A stretch of DNA of 64,000 bases from Gordonia jinghuaiqii (GTDB taxonomy: Bacteria; Actinomycetota; Actinomycetes; Mycobacteriales; Mycobacteriaceae), in assembly GCF_014041935.1 (NCBI RefSeq), contig NZ_CP059491.1:1178001-1242000 (forward strand), written 5' to 3'. Position numbers and translations under genes: made by a program. The notes beneath the pieces are model-generated. The model searched no databases and was not told the DNA's origin. It was given only the letters and a program-made list of their open reading frames with translations. Positions 49,219 through 58,388 of this stretch are shown piece by piece. Numbering within the stretch: the first letter of the stretch is position 1; each line of letters starts with the position of its first letter.

Positions 49219-50362
49219 GACCAGGGTCGGAATTGTGACCCTGACACAGTCGGAGAACTACGGGACGGTTCTCCAGGCTTACGCCACCCACAAGGTGCTG
49301 TCGGAATGTGCACCCGACATCGACTTCGAACTCGTCCCCACCGACGTGGGGGCGGTGCGACGTCGCCGCCTGATGTCGATCGCCAACCCGAGGAACCCTA
49401 GTTTCGGTGTGTCGCGGGTGAGGAACTTCGCTGCGATGCGTCGGTACATCAAACCGCTGCTGCCGCAGATTGATTCGCGGTGGATCAACATCGAGGACCG
49501 CGAGTCCGCGACAGACTTTCTCGAGAAGCGTTACGACGGCTACATCACCGGGTCGGACGAGGTGTGGAATCTCGCCCACATCGGCATCGACAGCATCTAC
49601 TACCTGCCCAACCGTCTACCCGGACCCAAAGCCAGTTTCGCGACGTCGGCCAACCGGTTGGACATCAGCACGCTCAAGCCTGCCGACCGGGACGTGTTGA
49701 AGAGCTCGCTCGAGGACTACTCGTACATCACGGTGCGTGACGCCACCACCCGGACACTGGTCGACGAACTGATCGCCCGGCCGGTGGTCGAGATCATCGA
49801 CCCGACACTGCAATATCGTCCACTCGGCAGCGTGGACCACGCGCGAAAAGAGTCCAAAGCAGTATCGCGGCGGCCACGCATTCTGGTGATGGTCAAGAAC
49901 CGCGGTATCGGCAGCCAGATCGCGGAACGGCTCGGTGGACGAGCAGACATCTACTCCTGCTTCACCCGGCAGGACAACACCCGCTTCATCCGGTTGACAC
50001 CGCAGGAGTTCGTCGACGCCTTCGGTGACTTCGACTGTGTGGTGACGGATTTCTTCCACGGAACCTGCATGAGCATCCGGTCGGGCGCCAGGTTCGTGTC
50101 CTTCGACACCGAGTCGACCTATGGCCGCTACGAGAGCAAGATCAAGAACATCCTCGGCAAGATGGACTGCCTGGACCGCTACTTCGACCTCACCACGATC
50201 AGTCCCGAGCGACTGAACGCGATGCTCAACCGGATCGAGCAGTTGGCCTTTGCCCCGGACCCGCTCGGCAGCGAGGTGATCGAGGCCAACCTGGAACGCG
50301 AGCGCGGTCATGCGACGGCCATCACCAAGGAAATGGTGGAGACGCTGCGGAGCCGTCTATGA
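49190..50362 (+). CDS. Polysaccharide pyruvyl transferase family protein (second copy)
   Basis: A 390-residue protein; ATG 49190 is preceded by GAGGAAGG at ideal spacing. The family pattern is VGIVTLTQSENYGTVLQAYA, YDGYITGSDEVWNLAH near residue 120, ASFATSANRLD near 150, YSYITVRDATTR, and DFDCVVTDFFHGTCMSIRSG near 285. Compared with the first copy, the DSFHG signature is DFFHG and the C-terminus is longer (about 25 residues, helical). It overlaps the polymerase gene by 29 bases and the flippase gene by four. Two such enzymes predict either two pyruvate substituents or one substituent plus another PEP-derived group. Confidence 0.87.
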   Translation: MSVVKSPNGKTRVGIVTLTQSENYGTVLQAYATHKVLSECAPDIDFELVPTDVGAVRRRRLMSIANPRNPSFGVSRVRNFAAMRRYIKPLLPQIDSRWINIEDRESATDFLEKRYDGYITGSDEVWNLAHIGIDSIYYLPNRLPGPKASFATSANRLDISTLKPADRDVLKSSLEDYSYITVRDATTRTLVDELIARPVVEIIDPTLQYRPLGSVDHARKESKAVSRRPRILVMVKNRGIGSQIAERLGGRADIYSCFTRQDNTRFIRLTPQEFVDAFGDFDCVVTDFFHGTCMSIRSGARFVSFDTESTYGRYESKIKNILGKMDCLDRYFDLTTISPERLNAMLNRIEQLAFAPDPLGSEVIEANLERERGHATAITKEMVETLRSRL

Positions 50363-51903
50363 CCGCAAGCGTTCGCCCGACGGTGGCGAGGAACTCGACC
50401 ATCTACATCGCCGCATCGTTGCTGCAGAAGCTGTCGTCGGCAATCCTGCTGCCGGTCTACACGCGACTGCTCACCCCCGACGAGTACGGCTACTTCAGCA
50501 TGCTCGTCACGGCGACGCTGTTGATGTCGACCATCGCCACCCTCGGCCTCGACTACGGTGTGATGCGCTACTGCCACCTGAGTGAGGCCGAGCGCGACGA
50601 TGCCGCTGCACTACGCCGCCGCAAGGTGGCGCTGACGGCGGTGGTCACGGTGCTCACGTCCACCGGCCTGCTGCTCGCGGTGGTCCTGCTCCTCGGTGCG
50701 CCGTTGTACGGCGACGCCGTCTTCCCCGGGCTCGACTTCTATCCTGCCGTTGCCCTGGCAATCGTCGCCGTCGTCTTCCAGCCGATCACCCTGGTCTACC
50801 TGTCATTCCTGCAGACCTCCGAGAAGCCGAATCGGTTCGTCGTCTGCTCGGTCGGGTACTTCCTGATGAACGCGGCGTTCACGATCGCCTTCGTCGGTCC
50901 GGCCGAGATGGGCGTTGCCGGAACGTCGTTGGCACTGCTCTGCGCCAACGGTGTCACTGCGCTGCTGTGCATCGTCGACGCCATGCGGACAGGTGCGCTG
51001 TGGACGAGGTTCCGACTCTCCGATGTTCGGGAGATCCTGTCCTACTCGCTCCCGATGATGCCGCACGCGGTTTCCCTGCAGGCCACGGCATTTGCCACGC
51101 GCCTCATCATTCTCCGGGTTCTCGATGCGACCGCGGTGGGCCTGTTCAACATCGCGATGTACGTGGTCAACGTGATCGACGCGGTGCAGACCGCGATGCA
51201 CCGGGCATTCATGCCGTTCTACTTCACCGAAGCCAAACGGGCCGCTCCCGGATGGCGGGTGCGGATCCACGATCTGATCGCCGGATTCGTGGCAGTCAAC
51301 GTCGTGATCGCGGCAGCCGCAGCAATTTTCAGTGAGGAAGCACTGGCGATCCTCACTCCGGCGTCGTTTCACGACGCGGCGTCGATCGTCCCGATCCTTG
51401 CACTGTCGATGATGGTGAAATCGATCTACTACCCGTCTCTGACCGAGCTGTTGTTCCTCGAACGGGGCACACGGCCCGCGATGGTCGTCTCCACGAGCTC
51501 CAGCGTGGTCTCGCTGGCGGCTGCGATCCCGCTGGCCTTCATGTGGGGTTTGACCGGGGTGGCAGTGGCACAACTCGTTCAGAGACTGATGATGAGCGGA
51601 CTCGCCTGTCGACTCGCGCTCCGAGCCGACGGCGCCGGGATCCCCTGGACCCGCGTCCTGCGGCTGCAAGTGATCGGGGTCCTGAGTGTCGCCTTCGCCA
51701 TGTTCCTGGTTCCCGCGGTATCCCAGCCGTTCGGCGGCGTGTGGACTCTTGTACTCAAAATCGTTTTCTTCCTAGTTATTTCGCTCGCCGTCCTGGCGAC
51801 CGAACCATTTGTCTTCAGACTCATCCGAAAGAAGGTGACCAATGAATCTGAAAGCACGCCTAAAGCAGTCGCAGGCTCTTCGTCGAACCGTGAAGAGGGC
51901 TAA
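50359..51903 (+). CDS. Polysaccharide flippase (Wzx-like)
   Basis: A 514-residue protein with about fourteen helices. It opens RNSTIYIAASLLQKLSSAIL and LPVYTRLLTPDEYGYFSML, a standard Wzx/MOP beginning. YLSFLQTSEKPNRFVVCSVG, LPMMPHAVSLQATAFATRLI and LDATAVGLFNIAMYVVNVID are further family segments. It moves undecaprenyl-linked repeat units across the membrane for the polymerase. Unlike the flippase at 40,039, its codon use is typical of the host. The 3' end overlaps the nitroreductase gene by 62 bases in another frame, which is long for a functional overlap and suggests that one end was extended during evolution. Confidence 0.9.
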   Translation: MTASVRPTVARNSTIYIAASLLQKLSSAILLPVYTRLLTPDEYGYFSMLVTATLLMSTIATLGLDYGVMRYCHLSEAERDDAAALRRRKVALTAVVTVLTSTGLLLAVVLLLGAPLYGDAVFPGLDFYPAVALAIVAVVFQPITLVYLSFLQTSEKPNRFVVCSVGYFLMNAAFTIAFVGPAEMGVAGTSLALLCANGVTALLCIVDAMRTGALWTRFRLSDVREILSYSLPMMPHAVSLQATAFATRLIILRVLDATAVGLFNIAMYVVNVIDAVQTAMHRAFMPFYFTEAKRAAPGWRVRIHDLIAGFVAVNVVIAAAAAIFSEEALAILTPASFHDAASIVPILALSMMVKSIYYPSLTELLFLERGTRPAMVVSTSSSVVSLAAAIPLAFMWGLTGVAVAQLVQRLMMSGLACRLALRADGAGIPWTRVLRLQVIGVLSVAFAMFLVPAVSQPFGGVWTLVLKIVFFLVISLAVLATEPFVFRLIRKKVTNESESTPKAVAGSSSNREEG

Positions 51904-52834
51904 GGTCTACAAGGAGTACTTCGCCGACGCGACGTTCATGAGCCGCCATCTGCTCGACGGTGGCCCCGACCCCGAACACGAGCAGTACAAGATCATGATC
52001 TTGTCGCACTCGCTCGAGAAGGGTCTCTCGTACCGCAACGCACGCGTCTTCGGCCGGAGCAAAGCCGAAGATCTCATGGCACGACTCGAGAAGTCGTCGC
52101 CCGAGACGCGGACGTCGTCGGCCTTCTCGATCGGGGTCGAGGTGCTGCGCTCCTGGACCGACTTCATCAAGTCCCGCGAGAACGATGTGCAGGCCGCCTC
52201 CATCCGCGGCAGGCTCGACGCACTGATCGAAGTTGCGACCCCGAGCGATCGCGGGTTCCGTGGCGGCGTTGCCACCGCAACCCAACTCGACTCGAGCTCG
52301 TGGAAAGAACTGCCCTTCGAAGACTTTGTGCGCGGCAGGCATTCGACCCGTCGCTTCACGGACCTGCCCGTTTCCGACGACGACCTGCAGCTGTGTATCG
52401 AACTGGCCATGCGCTCGCCGTCGGCATGTAACCGGCAGATGGTCGGCTTGCGGGTCTTCGACGATCCCAAGTCCAAAGAACTCTTGTACCGGACGCTGCA
52501 CGGCACGGGTGGGGTCGACTTCGACACCTGCCGTCTCGCGGTGGTCACCTTCGACACACGCAGTCTCGACTTCTACGGCGAACGCAACCAGGGATACCTC
52601 AACGCCGGACTGTTCGCGATGACACTGGTTTACGCGCTGCAGTGGAAGGGAATCGGATCGTGTCTGCTCCAGTTCGGCAACACTTTTGCCGAGGAGAGGG
52701 CACTGGCCGAGGGGCTGTCGCTGCAGCCCGGTGAGCGGATCGCGGTGGGTATCGCGTTCGGTGTGCCCGAACCGGATGGTGTTGTGCCGGCGAGTATCCG
52801 ACGGGATATTTCCGAGGTTTTCAGCGTTCGATGA
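51842..52834 (+). CDS. Nitroreductase-family flavoprotein within the polysaccharide operon
   Basis: A 330-residue protein. AAGGTG precedes ATG 51842. Residues 1-150 are polar and helical and not recognised. The nitroreductase fold follows: EDFVRGRHSTRRFTDLPVSD with the FMN-phosphate Arg-Ser-Arg region, ELAMRSPSACNRQMVGLRVF and NAGLFAMTLVYALQWKGIGS before CLLQFGNT. The family binds FMN and reduces or oxidises diverse substrates with NAD(P)H. Relatives occur in polysaccharide clusters together with pyruvyl transferases; their substrate is not settled. Position between the flippase and the chain-length kinase argues for a part in modifying the repeat unit or its precursor. Confidence 0.82.
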   Translation: MNLKARLKQSQALRRTVKRAKVYKEYFADATFMSRHLLDGGPDPEHEQYKIMILSHSLEKGLSYRNARVFGRSKAEDLMARLEKSSPETRTSSAFSIGVEVLRSWTDFIKSRENDVQAASIRGRLDALIEVATPSDRGFRGGVATATQLDSSSWKELPFEDFVRGRHSTRRFTDLPVSDDDLQLCIELAMRSPSACNRQMVGLRVFDDPKSKELLYRTLHGTGGVDFDTCRLAVVTFDTRSLDFYGERNQGYLNAGLFAMTLVYALQWKGIGSCLLQFGNTFAEERALAEGLSLQPGERIAVGIAFGVPEPDGVVPASIRRDISEVFSVR

Positions 52835-52928
52835 GATACGCGAGGATGCGGGCCATGGCGGCTCTCTTCCCAATGATTGACCGGCTTGAGCAAACGGCCG
52901 GCCCGAGTTTTTCGCAAGGAGAGCAACT

Positions 52929-54461
52929 ATGACTGCGGTATTCAATGGACCAGCGCCCGCGACCTCGCCCCCAGGTGAATCGCCAGGCTCCGCGGCCGGC
53001 AAAGCGCAACAGACTCTGCGTCGAGTGCGCGCTGTAGTGGTGCGCCGGTGGTGGGTGGTGGTCGCCTGCGTTGTCGTCGGTGCCCTCGTGGGGCTCGGCG
53101 CGAGCCTGCTCACCACCCCGAAGTACCAGTCCGAGGCGGTGCTGTATTCGACCTCGGCAACTGATACGAATGCGCAGAGCGCCTACCAGGGTTCGCTGGC
53201 GTCGCAGCAACGCATGGTGTCCTACGCCGAACTGGCCCAATCGGATGCCGTACTCGGTCGCGCCATCGAGGAGTCGGACCTCCCGCTGTCCATCGCCGAT
53301 GCGCGCTCGCAGATCTCGGTGACCAGCAAGCCGGGGACCGTCCTGCTGACCATCGCGGCTGTCGATTCGAACAGCGACGAGGCCGCCAAGTTGGCGAACG
53401 CGGTTGCGAGCTCGATGGTCGGCTACGTGTCCTCCCTGGAGCGGCCGATCGACGGTGGTCGGCCGGTCGCCACACTGACCGTCATCACGCCCGCGTCCTC
53501 CACCAATGACATGGTGTCCCCGAACACAGCGCTGAACATCGCGCTGGGTGTCCTGGGCGGCTTGGCAATCGCAGCTCTCGCGATGCTGGCGTTCTACCGA
53601 CTCGACACCCGCGTCCGCAACGAGGAGGACCTCACATCCACCGGGCTCGGACCGGTGCTCGCGACGGTGCCCACCTCCCACGAGTTGGACTCGGACCGCA
53701 CAGCTGACTTCGCCGGCGGTGCATCGCCGACGGCGGAGGCATACCGGCGTCTGCGCACCAACCTGAAGTTCGTCGCGGTCGACGCTGACTGCCCGCGGAT
53801 TCTGGTGACCAGCCCTGCGCCCGGCGACGGGAAGACGACGACGGCTGTCAATCTCAGCCTCGCACTGGCCGAACTCGGTCGCAGTGTCATCCTCGTCGGC
53901 GCAGACCTGCGCAAGCCGGGACTGGGGAGCCGGCTGGCGGTCGACGGCGCAATCGGCCTGACCGATTACCTGCGCGGGGATGCAGGCATTCAGGACGTCG
54001 TGCAGCCGAGTGGGTTCCGCAACCTCGACATCCTTGCTTCCGGTCCGATCCCGCCCAACGCCGGCGAACTGTTGGCATCCGAGCGAGCCGGCAAGGGATT
54101 CGACGAGCTCGCCTCACGGTACGACCACGTGATCGTGGACACCCCGCCCGTGCTCCCGGTCGCCGACGCGGTGGCCGTGGGCCAGTGGATGGACGGTGTG
54201 CTGCTCGTGGCCCGCTCGGGACGGACGACTCGCCCGCAGCTCGAGCAGGTCATGTCACAGCTCTCGTTGGCGCGCCTCAAGGTGCTCGGCTGTGTGCTCA
54301 ACGACGCAGCGGTCCGGGACACCGAGTACCGCTACGCCTACTACGGTTCGGACCTCCCCAAAGCCAAGGGAGCCAGCTCGGATCACACCATCAGCGTTGA
54401 CACCGCTTCACAGGGTGCACACTCCGACTCGGGAAACATGACGAGGTCGGCGCGTAAGTGA
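52929..54461 (+). CDS. Wzz-domain polysaccharide tyrosine autokinase (CpsD/Wzc-like)
   Basis: A 510-residue inner-membrane protein. AAGGAGA precedes the ATG. Helix 1 (WWVVVACVVVGALVGLGASL) and helix 2 (LNIALGVLGGLAIAALAMLAF, about residue 200) flank an outside Wzz domain. The cytoplasmic BY-kinase has Walker A TSPAPGDGKTTTAVNLSLAL near residue 295, Walker A' ILVGADLRKPGLGS near 323, and Walker B HVIVDTPPVLPVADA near 400. A small tyrosine cluster (TEYRYAYYG) lies before a Ser/Thr-rich tail. It regulates chain length and export by autophosphorylation cycles. A separate phosphatase was not found in the window. Confidence 0.92.
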   Translation: MTAVFNGPAPATSPPGESPGSAAGKAQQTLRRVRAVVVRRWWVVVACVVVGALVGLGASLLTTPKYQSEAVLYSTSATDTNAQSAYQGSLASQQRMVSYAELAQSDAVLGRAIEESDLPLSIADARSQISVTSKPGTVLLTIAAVDSNSDEAAKLANAVASSMVGYVSSLERPIDGGRPVATLTVITPASSTNDMVSPNTALNIALGVLGGLAIAALAMLAFYRLDTRVRNEEDLTSTGLGPVLATVPTSHELDSDRTADFAGGASPTAEAYRRLRTNLKFVAVDADCPRILVTSPAPGDGKTTTAVNLSLALAELGRSVILVGADLRKPGLGSRLAVDGAIGLTDYLRGDAGIQDVVQPSGFRNLDILASGPIPPNAGELLASERAGKGFDELASRYDHVIVDTPPVLPVADAVAVGQWMDGVLLVARSGRTTRPQLEQVMSQLSLARLKVLGCVLNDAAVRDTEYRYAYYGSDLPKAKGASSDHTISVDTASQGAHSDSGNMTRSARK

Positions 54462-54649
54462 TCTGTGGAGATCCCGCGGATTTACGCCTGACGGACTCTT
54501 TCTGAGCTGCGTCGGCAATGATAGGCACCATTCGCTTCCTCGCTCATCAGACGATGGCGGGGTAGCGGATGGGTTTCGATGATTCTGCGTTCCAGTCCCA
54601 GAACTGAGGGGCCGGAGGCAGGACCGCGTGGATTGATTTGGAGGACAGA

Positions 54650-55696
54650 GTGCGTCGTCTCGGGATCTCGATCATGACGATCGTCGGCGTGGCCCTCACC
54701 ATGGTGGGCACGCCGACGACGTCGCACGCCGCGACACGTATTCCGATAGGTGTTGCCTCGGTTTCCACGCAGTATTCGGGCGCCGACTTCGAGGACGAGG
54801 CTGCGAAGATTCGAGCGACCGGAGCGAGCGCGATAAGAATCTCGGCGAAATGGAATCTCATCCAACCGTCGAATTCGACGTCATTTTCGTGGACGAGGCT
54901 CGACTCCGCGGTCAACGCCGCACGGGGCCGGGGCCTGTCGATTCTGATGAACCTCGAGGGCCCCGCTCCGGTCTGGGCGCAGAAGCCGGGTGCCAACCCG
55001 TTCGCCAATGGCAACGCTCCGGCGAATCCCGCGACGTTCGGGGAGTTCGCTCGTCAGGTGGCTCTGCGGTATTCGCCACGGGTCGCCGCGTGGGAGATAT
55101 GGAATGAGCCCAACCTCTCCCATTATCTGCTCCCGCCCACCGCGGATCAGTACGTTCCGCTGCTGAAGGCGGCATTCAACGGCATCCGCGCCGCCGGTGG
55201 TCACCAGGCGGTGATCACTGGAGGGCTGTCGAGTTCACGTGCCGAGACGCGGGACACGGCATTCGTCAACGGCCTGTATGCGCTCGGGGCGAAGAACTAC
55301 TTCAACGGCATAGGCGTCCACCCCTACACACTTCCGTACCCGATCACCGGAGATCCTCGCGGTGGGGATGGTGGGGGCGCGGCGGTCCTGCCTGCCGCAC
55401 GGGCGACGATGGTGGCGAACGGTGACTCCGGCAAGTCGATATGGGTCACCGAGTTCGGGCAGCCGACCGGGACCACGCCGAGCTCGACCACAGAAGCCGT
55501 ACAGGCGACCATCATCACCGACGCGGTCAATCGGGCCAATGCGCTCCCATGGGTAGCAGCATTCTTCATCTTCAACTCGCAGGATCTGTCGGCGAACAAG
55601 GCTGACGACAACATGAACTTCGGCCTGTACCGGTTCAACGGCTCGCCCAAGCCTGTTGTCGGCGCACTGCAGGGAGTCCTGGGGGCGCCGAGCTGA
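54650..55696 (+). CDS. Secreted clan GH-A glycoside hydrolase (GH5/GH39-like)
   Basis: About 348 residues from GTG 54650, with GGAGG 6 bases upstream. Signal peptide ISIMTIVGVALTMVGTPTTSHA. The mature TIM-barrel enzyme shows KIRATGASAIRISAKWNLIQ, ILMNLEGPAPVWAQ, WEIWNEPNLSHYLLP near residue 150 with the acid/base Glu after Asn, FNGIGVHPY, and SIWVTEFGQPTG near 267 with the nucleophile Glu. FFIFNSQDLS and GLYRFNGSPKP close the barrel. It should cleave a beta-linked glycan at the surface, possibly trimming or releasing the polymer made by this locus. It overlaps the SGNH lipoprotein gene by one base (TGATG). Confidence 0.88.
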   Translation: MRRLGISIMTIVGVALTMVGTPTTSHAATRIPIGVASVSTQYSGADFEDEAAKIRATGASAIRISAKWNLIQPSNSTSFSWTRLDSAVNAARGRGLSILMNLEGPAPVWAQKPGANPFANGNAPANPATFGEFARQVALRYSPRVAAWEIWNEPNLSHYLLPPTADQYVPLLKAAFNGIRAAGGHQAVITGGLSSSRAETRDTAFVNGLYALGAKNYFNGIGVHPYTLPYPITGDPRGGDGGGAAVLPAARATMVANGDSGKSIWVTEFGQPTGTTPSSTTEAVQATIITDAVNRANALPWVAAFFIFNSQDLSANKADDNMNFGLYRFNGSPKPVVGALQGVLGAPS

Positions 55697-56469
55697 TGGG
55701 TCCGGTGTCCGCCCGCCGATCAGGTTCCACCCCCGCCTCTCGAGGTCGTCTGCGATACGTCCTCATCACACTCGTGATGGTCGGATGCGCTGCGGTTGTG
55801 TCGTGCGGCAGTTCGGAGGAGCCTGCACAACCACTGAAGTCCGTTACGCGCCTGCCGGACCCGATCGACGTCGCCGCCACGGCCGGTGGTGACCTTCGAG
55901 TTCTGTATCTCGGCGATTCCATAACCAGAGGGTCCGGCGCGGCCACCTATGCGGACTCGTTCCGCGAGGTGGCGACAGCGACCATGAAGCAGGCCCTGGC
56001 CACCGACGATCATTCTGTCGCGAAAGGTGGGGCCCGACTGGCCCAAGTCGCTGCGATGGCGACGCCCGTCGTGCCTGCTGAGCTCGTGGTCATCGAATTG
56101 GGCACCAACGACCTGCTGGCGCCACCAACCCCCATTGACGAGTTCCGTCGTCAGTACCGAGATCTGATCGGCGCGGTTCGGGCGGTGAACCCCTCGGCGG
56201 CCGTGGTGTGCATGGGTGTGTGGCGGCCGCCGTCGAAGGCTGAGCCGTATGACTCGGTGATCGCCGATGAATGCGGTTCTGCTCGGTCCAGGTATCTACC
56301 GCTGAGTGATCTGTTCCAAGACACCCAACTTCGGGGGCCGGCAGGGCGTGAAGCGCTCGGCACAAACGGTGAAGGCGATGATTTTCACCCCAATGACCGA
56401 GGCCATTCTGCGATTGCGAATCGGCTCCTCGGAGTACTTCAGCTGGCCGGCAATTCGTCAGGTCCTTGA
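55696..56469 (+). CDS. SGNH-hydrolase lipoprotein
   Basis: A 257-residue protein. A hydrophobic segment (YVLITLVMVGCAAVV) ends in the lipobox AVVSC, so it is probably a surface lipoprotein. The GDSL/SGNH blocks are in order: VLYLGDSITRGSG near residue 70 (nucleophile Ser), a Gly in KGGARLAQ, ELGTNDLLAP near 134 (Asn), and GDDFHPNDRGHSAIANRL near 229 (Asp and His). The enzyme class includes deacetylases and esterases acting on polysaccharides. In an operon with two acyltransferases it could remove or move acyl groups on the exported chain. Confidence 0.88.
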   Translation: MGPVSARRSGSTPASRGRLRYVLITLVMVGCAAVVSCGSSEEPAQPLKSVTRLPDPIDVAATAGGDLRVLYLGDSITRGSGAATYADSFREVATATMKQALATDDHSVAKGGARLAQVAAMATPVVPAELVVIELGTNDLLAPPTPIDEFRRQYRDLIGAVRAVNPSAAVVCMGVWRPPSKAEPYDSVIADECGSARSRYLPLSDLFQDTQLRGPAGREALGTNGEGDDFHPNDRGHSAIANRLLGVLQLAGNSSGP

Positions 56470-56579
56470 GCTATTGGGTATCGGCTTATATTTAGTCGGA
56501 GCGAAGGCATTCGGATTGCGAATCACCGTCGCCGGGTGAATAATTCGATCAACCACGAAAAGATTGTCGGGTAATCCGT

Positions 56580-57719
56580 ATGAAGAATCGTTATGCGCAT
56601 GTCGATGCACTGCGCGCGTTCGCTGTTCTCATTGTGGTGGTCGGTCATGCCGGTCTAGGGCACATCGTTCCCGGTGGATCCGGGGTGACCATCTTCTTTG
56701 CCATCTCCGGATTCATCATCACCACCGTCCTGCTCAAGGAGTGGCAGAAGACCGACGGATTCGACCTCGGCGGGTTCTACATACGGCGGATGGTGAAGTT
56801 ACTTCCACCGCTGGTCGTGGTGCTGATCATCCCGACTCTGATCTACTCCATGTTCGCGCACATTGATTGGGCTGCATTCGCCGGCCAGACGTTCTTCTAC
56901 TTCAACTGGATGATGCCGAACGACCCGGATGTACTGCCGGGGTCGGGGCCGGTGTGGAGTCTGTCGATCGAGGAACAGTTCTACATCGTGTTCGCACTCC
57001 TCTGGGTGTGGCTGGCAAGGAGCCGGCGTGCGGTGCCATGGCTGACCGGTGTTGCGATTGCGACGGTTGTCGGGGCCACCGTCCTACGCGTCATGCTCGC
57101 CGAGCCGGGGAATGAGGCGGTGGCCGATCGCATCTATTACGGGTCAGATACGAGGGCCGACAGTCTGGCGTGGGGCATCATTGCGGCCGTCATCCTCTAC
57201 CGGTGGCAGCAGAGCGAATCGGACAGCAGATGGCGAACACTGTCGGGCACAACATGGGCACTGTTCGGCGCGGCCGCGATCTTCCTGGCCAGTGTCGGTC
57301 TGCGCGATGAGTGGTTCCAGCAGACGTTCCGGTACACGATGCAGAGCGTCGCGACATGCATCGTGATCCTCTACGGGATGTTGGCGACCAGTACCCGTGT
57401 CCACCAATGGTTCTCGAGTGTCTCCAACCTGCGGATCGTGCAAACCATCGGCCTTGCAAGTTACAGCGTCTACCTGGTCCATCTCGGCATCGTCAGGATC
57501 GTCCTGGACCACACGGAGTCTCTGCCGCTACCCGTCACCGCCGCGATCGCTGTGACGCTGGCAGTCGCTGTCGGCGTGGCGCTCTACTGGGTCGTCGAGG
57601 TCCCGGCACGAAGACAGTACGACAAGCTCCGCAACCGGCGTGCAGCGCGCGCAGACGTGCGCTCACAGGACGCGGAGTCGCCGACGGCAGCCGCCGAGAG
57701 TGCAGCGCCACGGGGGTGA
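56580..57719 (+). CDS. Acyltransferase 3 (OafA/YrhL-type) membrane acyltransferase
   Basis: A 379-residue protein with about ten helices. The family start is perfect: YAHVDALRAFAVLIVVVGHA, with the conserved Arg-Ala and His. FFAISGFIITTVLLKEWQK, FYIRRMVKLLPPLVVVLI and GPVWSLSIEEQFYIVFALLW are further family motifs; the last includes the conserved Ser-x-Glu-Glu-Gln-Phe-Tyr. It has no fused SGNH domain, but an SGNH lipoprotein gene stands directly upstream. It should transfer acetyl or another acyl group to the polysaccharide. The 110-base gap before it is AT-rich and lacks a strong ribosome site. Confidence 0.92.
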   Translation: MKNRYAHVDALRAFAVLIVVVGHAGLGHIVPGGSGVTIFFAISGFIITTVLLKEWQKTDGFDLGGFYIRRMVKLLPPLVVVLIIPTLIYSMFAHIDWAAFAGQTFFYFNWMMPNDPDVLPGSGPVWSLSIEEQFYIVFALLWVWLARSRRAVPWLTGVAIATVVGATVLRVMLAEPGNEAVADRIYYGSDTRADSLAWGIIAAVILYRWQQSESDSRWRTLSGTTWALFGAAAIFLASVGLRDEWFQQTFRYTMQSVATCIVILYGMLATSTRVHQWFSSVSNLRIVQTIGLASYSVYLVHLGIVRIVLDHTESLPLPVTAAIAVTLAVAVGVALYWVVEVPARRQYDKLRNRRAARADVRSQDAESPTAAAESAAPRG

Positions 57720-57892
57720 CGGCGGTAACCGATGCTCGTGGCCCGGCGCGGCTCTGAGTGTCGATACGCGCGGTCATGGGGTACGCGGCCACGACCGGGC
57801 GAACCCTTGTCCTGTCTCGAGCGAGTGAATCCGTCTGAACAGGGGACAGATGCGACGTAGCCCAGGACGCCCCCGTCGGTGATGATGGTCGA

Positions 57893-58381
57893 ATGGGGGC
57901 AGACAGGGGCATGTCGGGGGTTGGACGGCGCGACGGACTCGTCAACGGGGTGGTGGCGTCATCGCTGGTGCCGCGGCGCCTTCGGTGGCGGCTCCTGAAG
58001 GTCCTGGGTCTGGACGTCGCGGCCAGCACGGTCGATCCCCAGGTCTATTTCGGCGGGCGTGATGTCTCAATCGGCGAGGGAGCCTACTTCGATGCCGTCG
58101 CGCCGATCTACGTGGGAAACGGCGTACGGATCGGGTCGGGTGTTCGAATTGTCACGGGCAGAACGGTTCTCGGTGACGTGCCCAGCCGCGACGGCGGGCA
58201 CGTCACCGCAAGTCCGGTTCTGATCGGAGCGGGGGCCAGGATCGGGGCGGGAGCTGTCATCCTGCCCGGCGTCACCGTGGGTGAGGGTGCCGTGATCGCT
58301 GCCGACGCGGTGGTCGTGGAGAACTGTCTTCCGAACTCGGTGTACGCCGGAAACCCGGCTCGGTTGGTCGAGAAGTCCTGA
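57893..58381 (+). CDS. Left-handed beta-helix (hexapeptide) acyltransferase
   Basis: A 162-residue protein of the LbH/maltose-acetyltransferase type. The N-terminal helix (RRLRWRLLKVLGLDVAAST) is followed by hexapeptide coils: VYFGGRDVSIGEGAYF, PIYVGNGVRIGSGVRIVTG, a loop HVTASPVLIGAGARIGAGAV, and ILPGVTVGEGAVIAADAVVV, closed by NCLPNSVYAGNPARLVEKS. It probably acetylates a nucleotide sugar or a lipid-linked unit in the cytoplasm. Last gene of the plus-strand block, with seven bases to the opposing Wzz stop codon. The 172 bases before it contain nothing notable. ATG 57893 is assumed; ATG 57911 is possible. Confidence 0.85.
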   Translation: MGADRGMSGVGRRDGLVNGVVASSLVPRRLRWRLLKVLGLDVAASTVDPQVYFGGRDVSIGEGAYFDAVAPIYVGNGVRIGSGVRIVTGRTVLGDVPSRDGGHVTASPVLIGAGARIGAGAVILPGVTVGEGAVIAADAVVVENCLPNSVYAGNPARLVEKS

Positions 58382-58388
58382 GTGCAGT

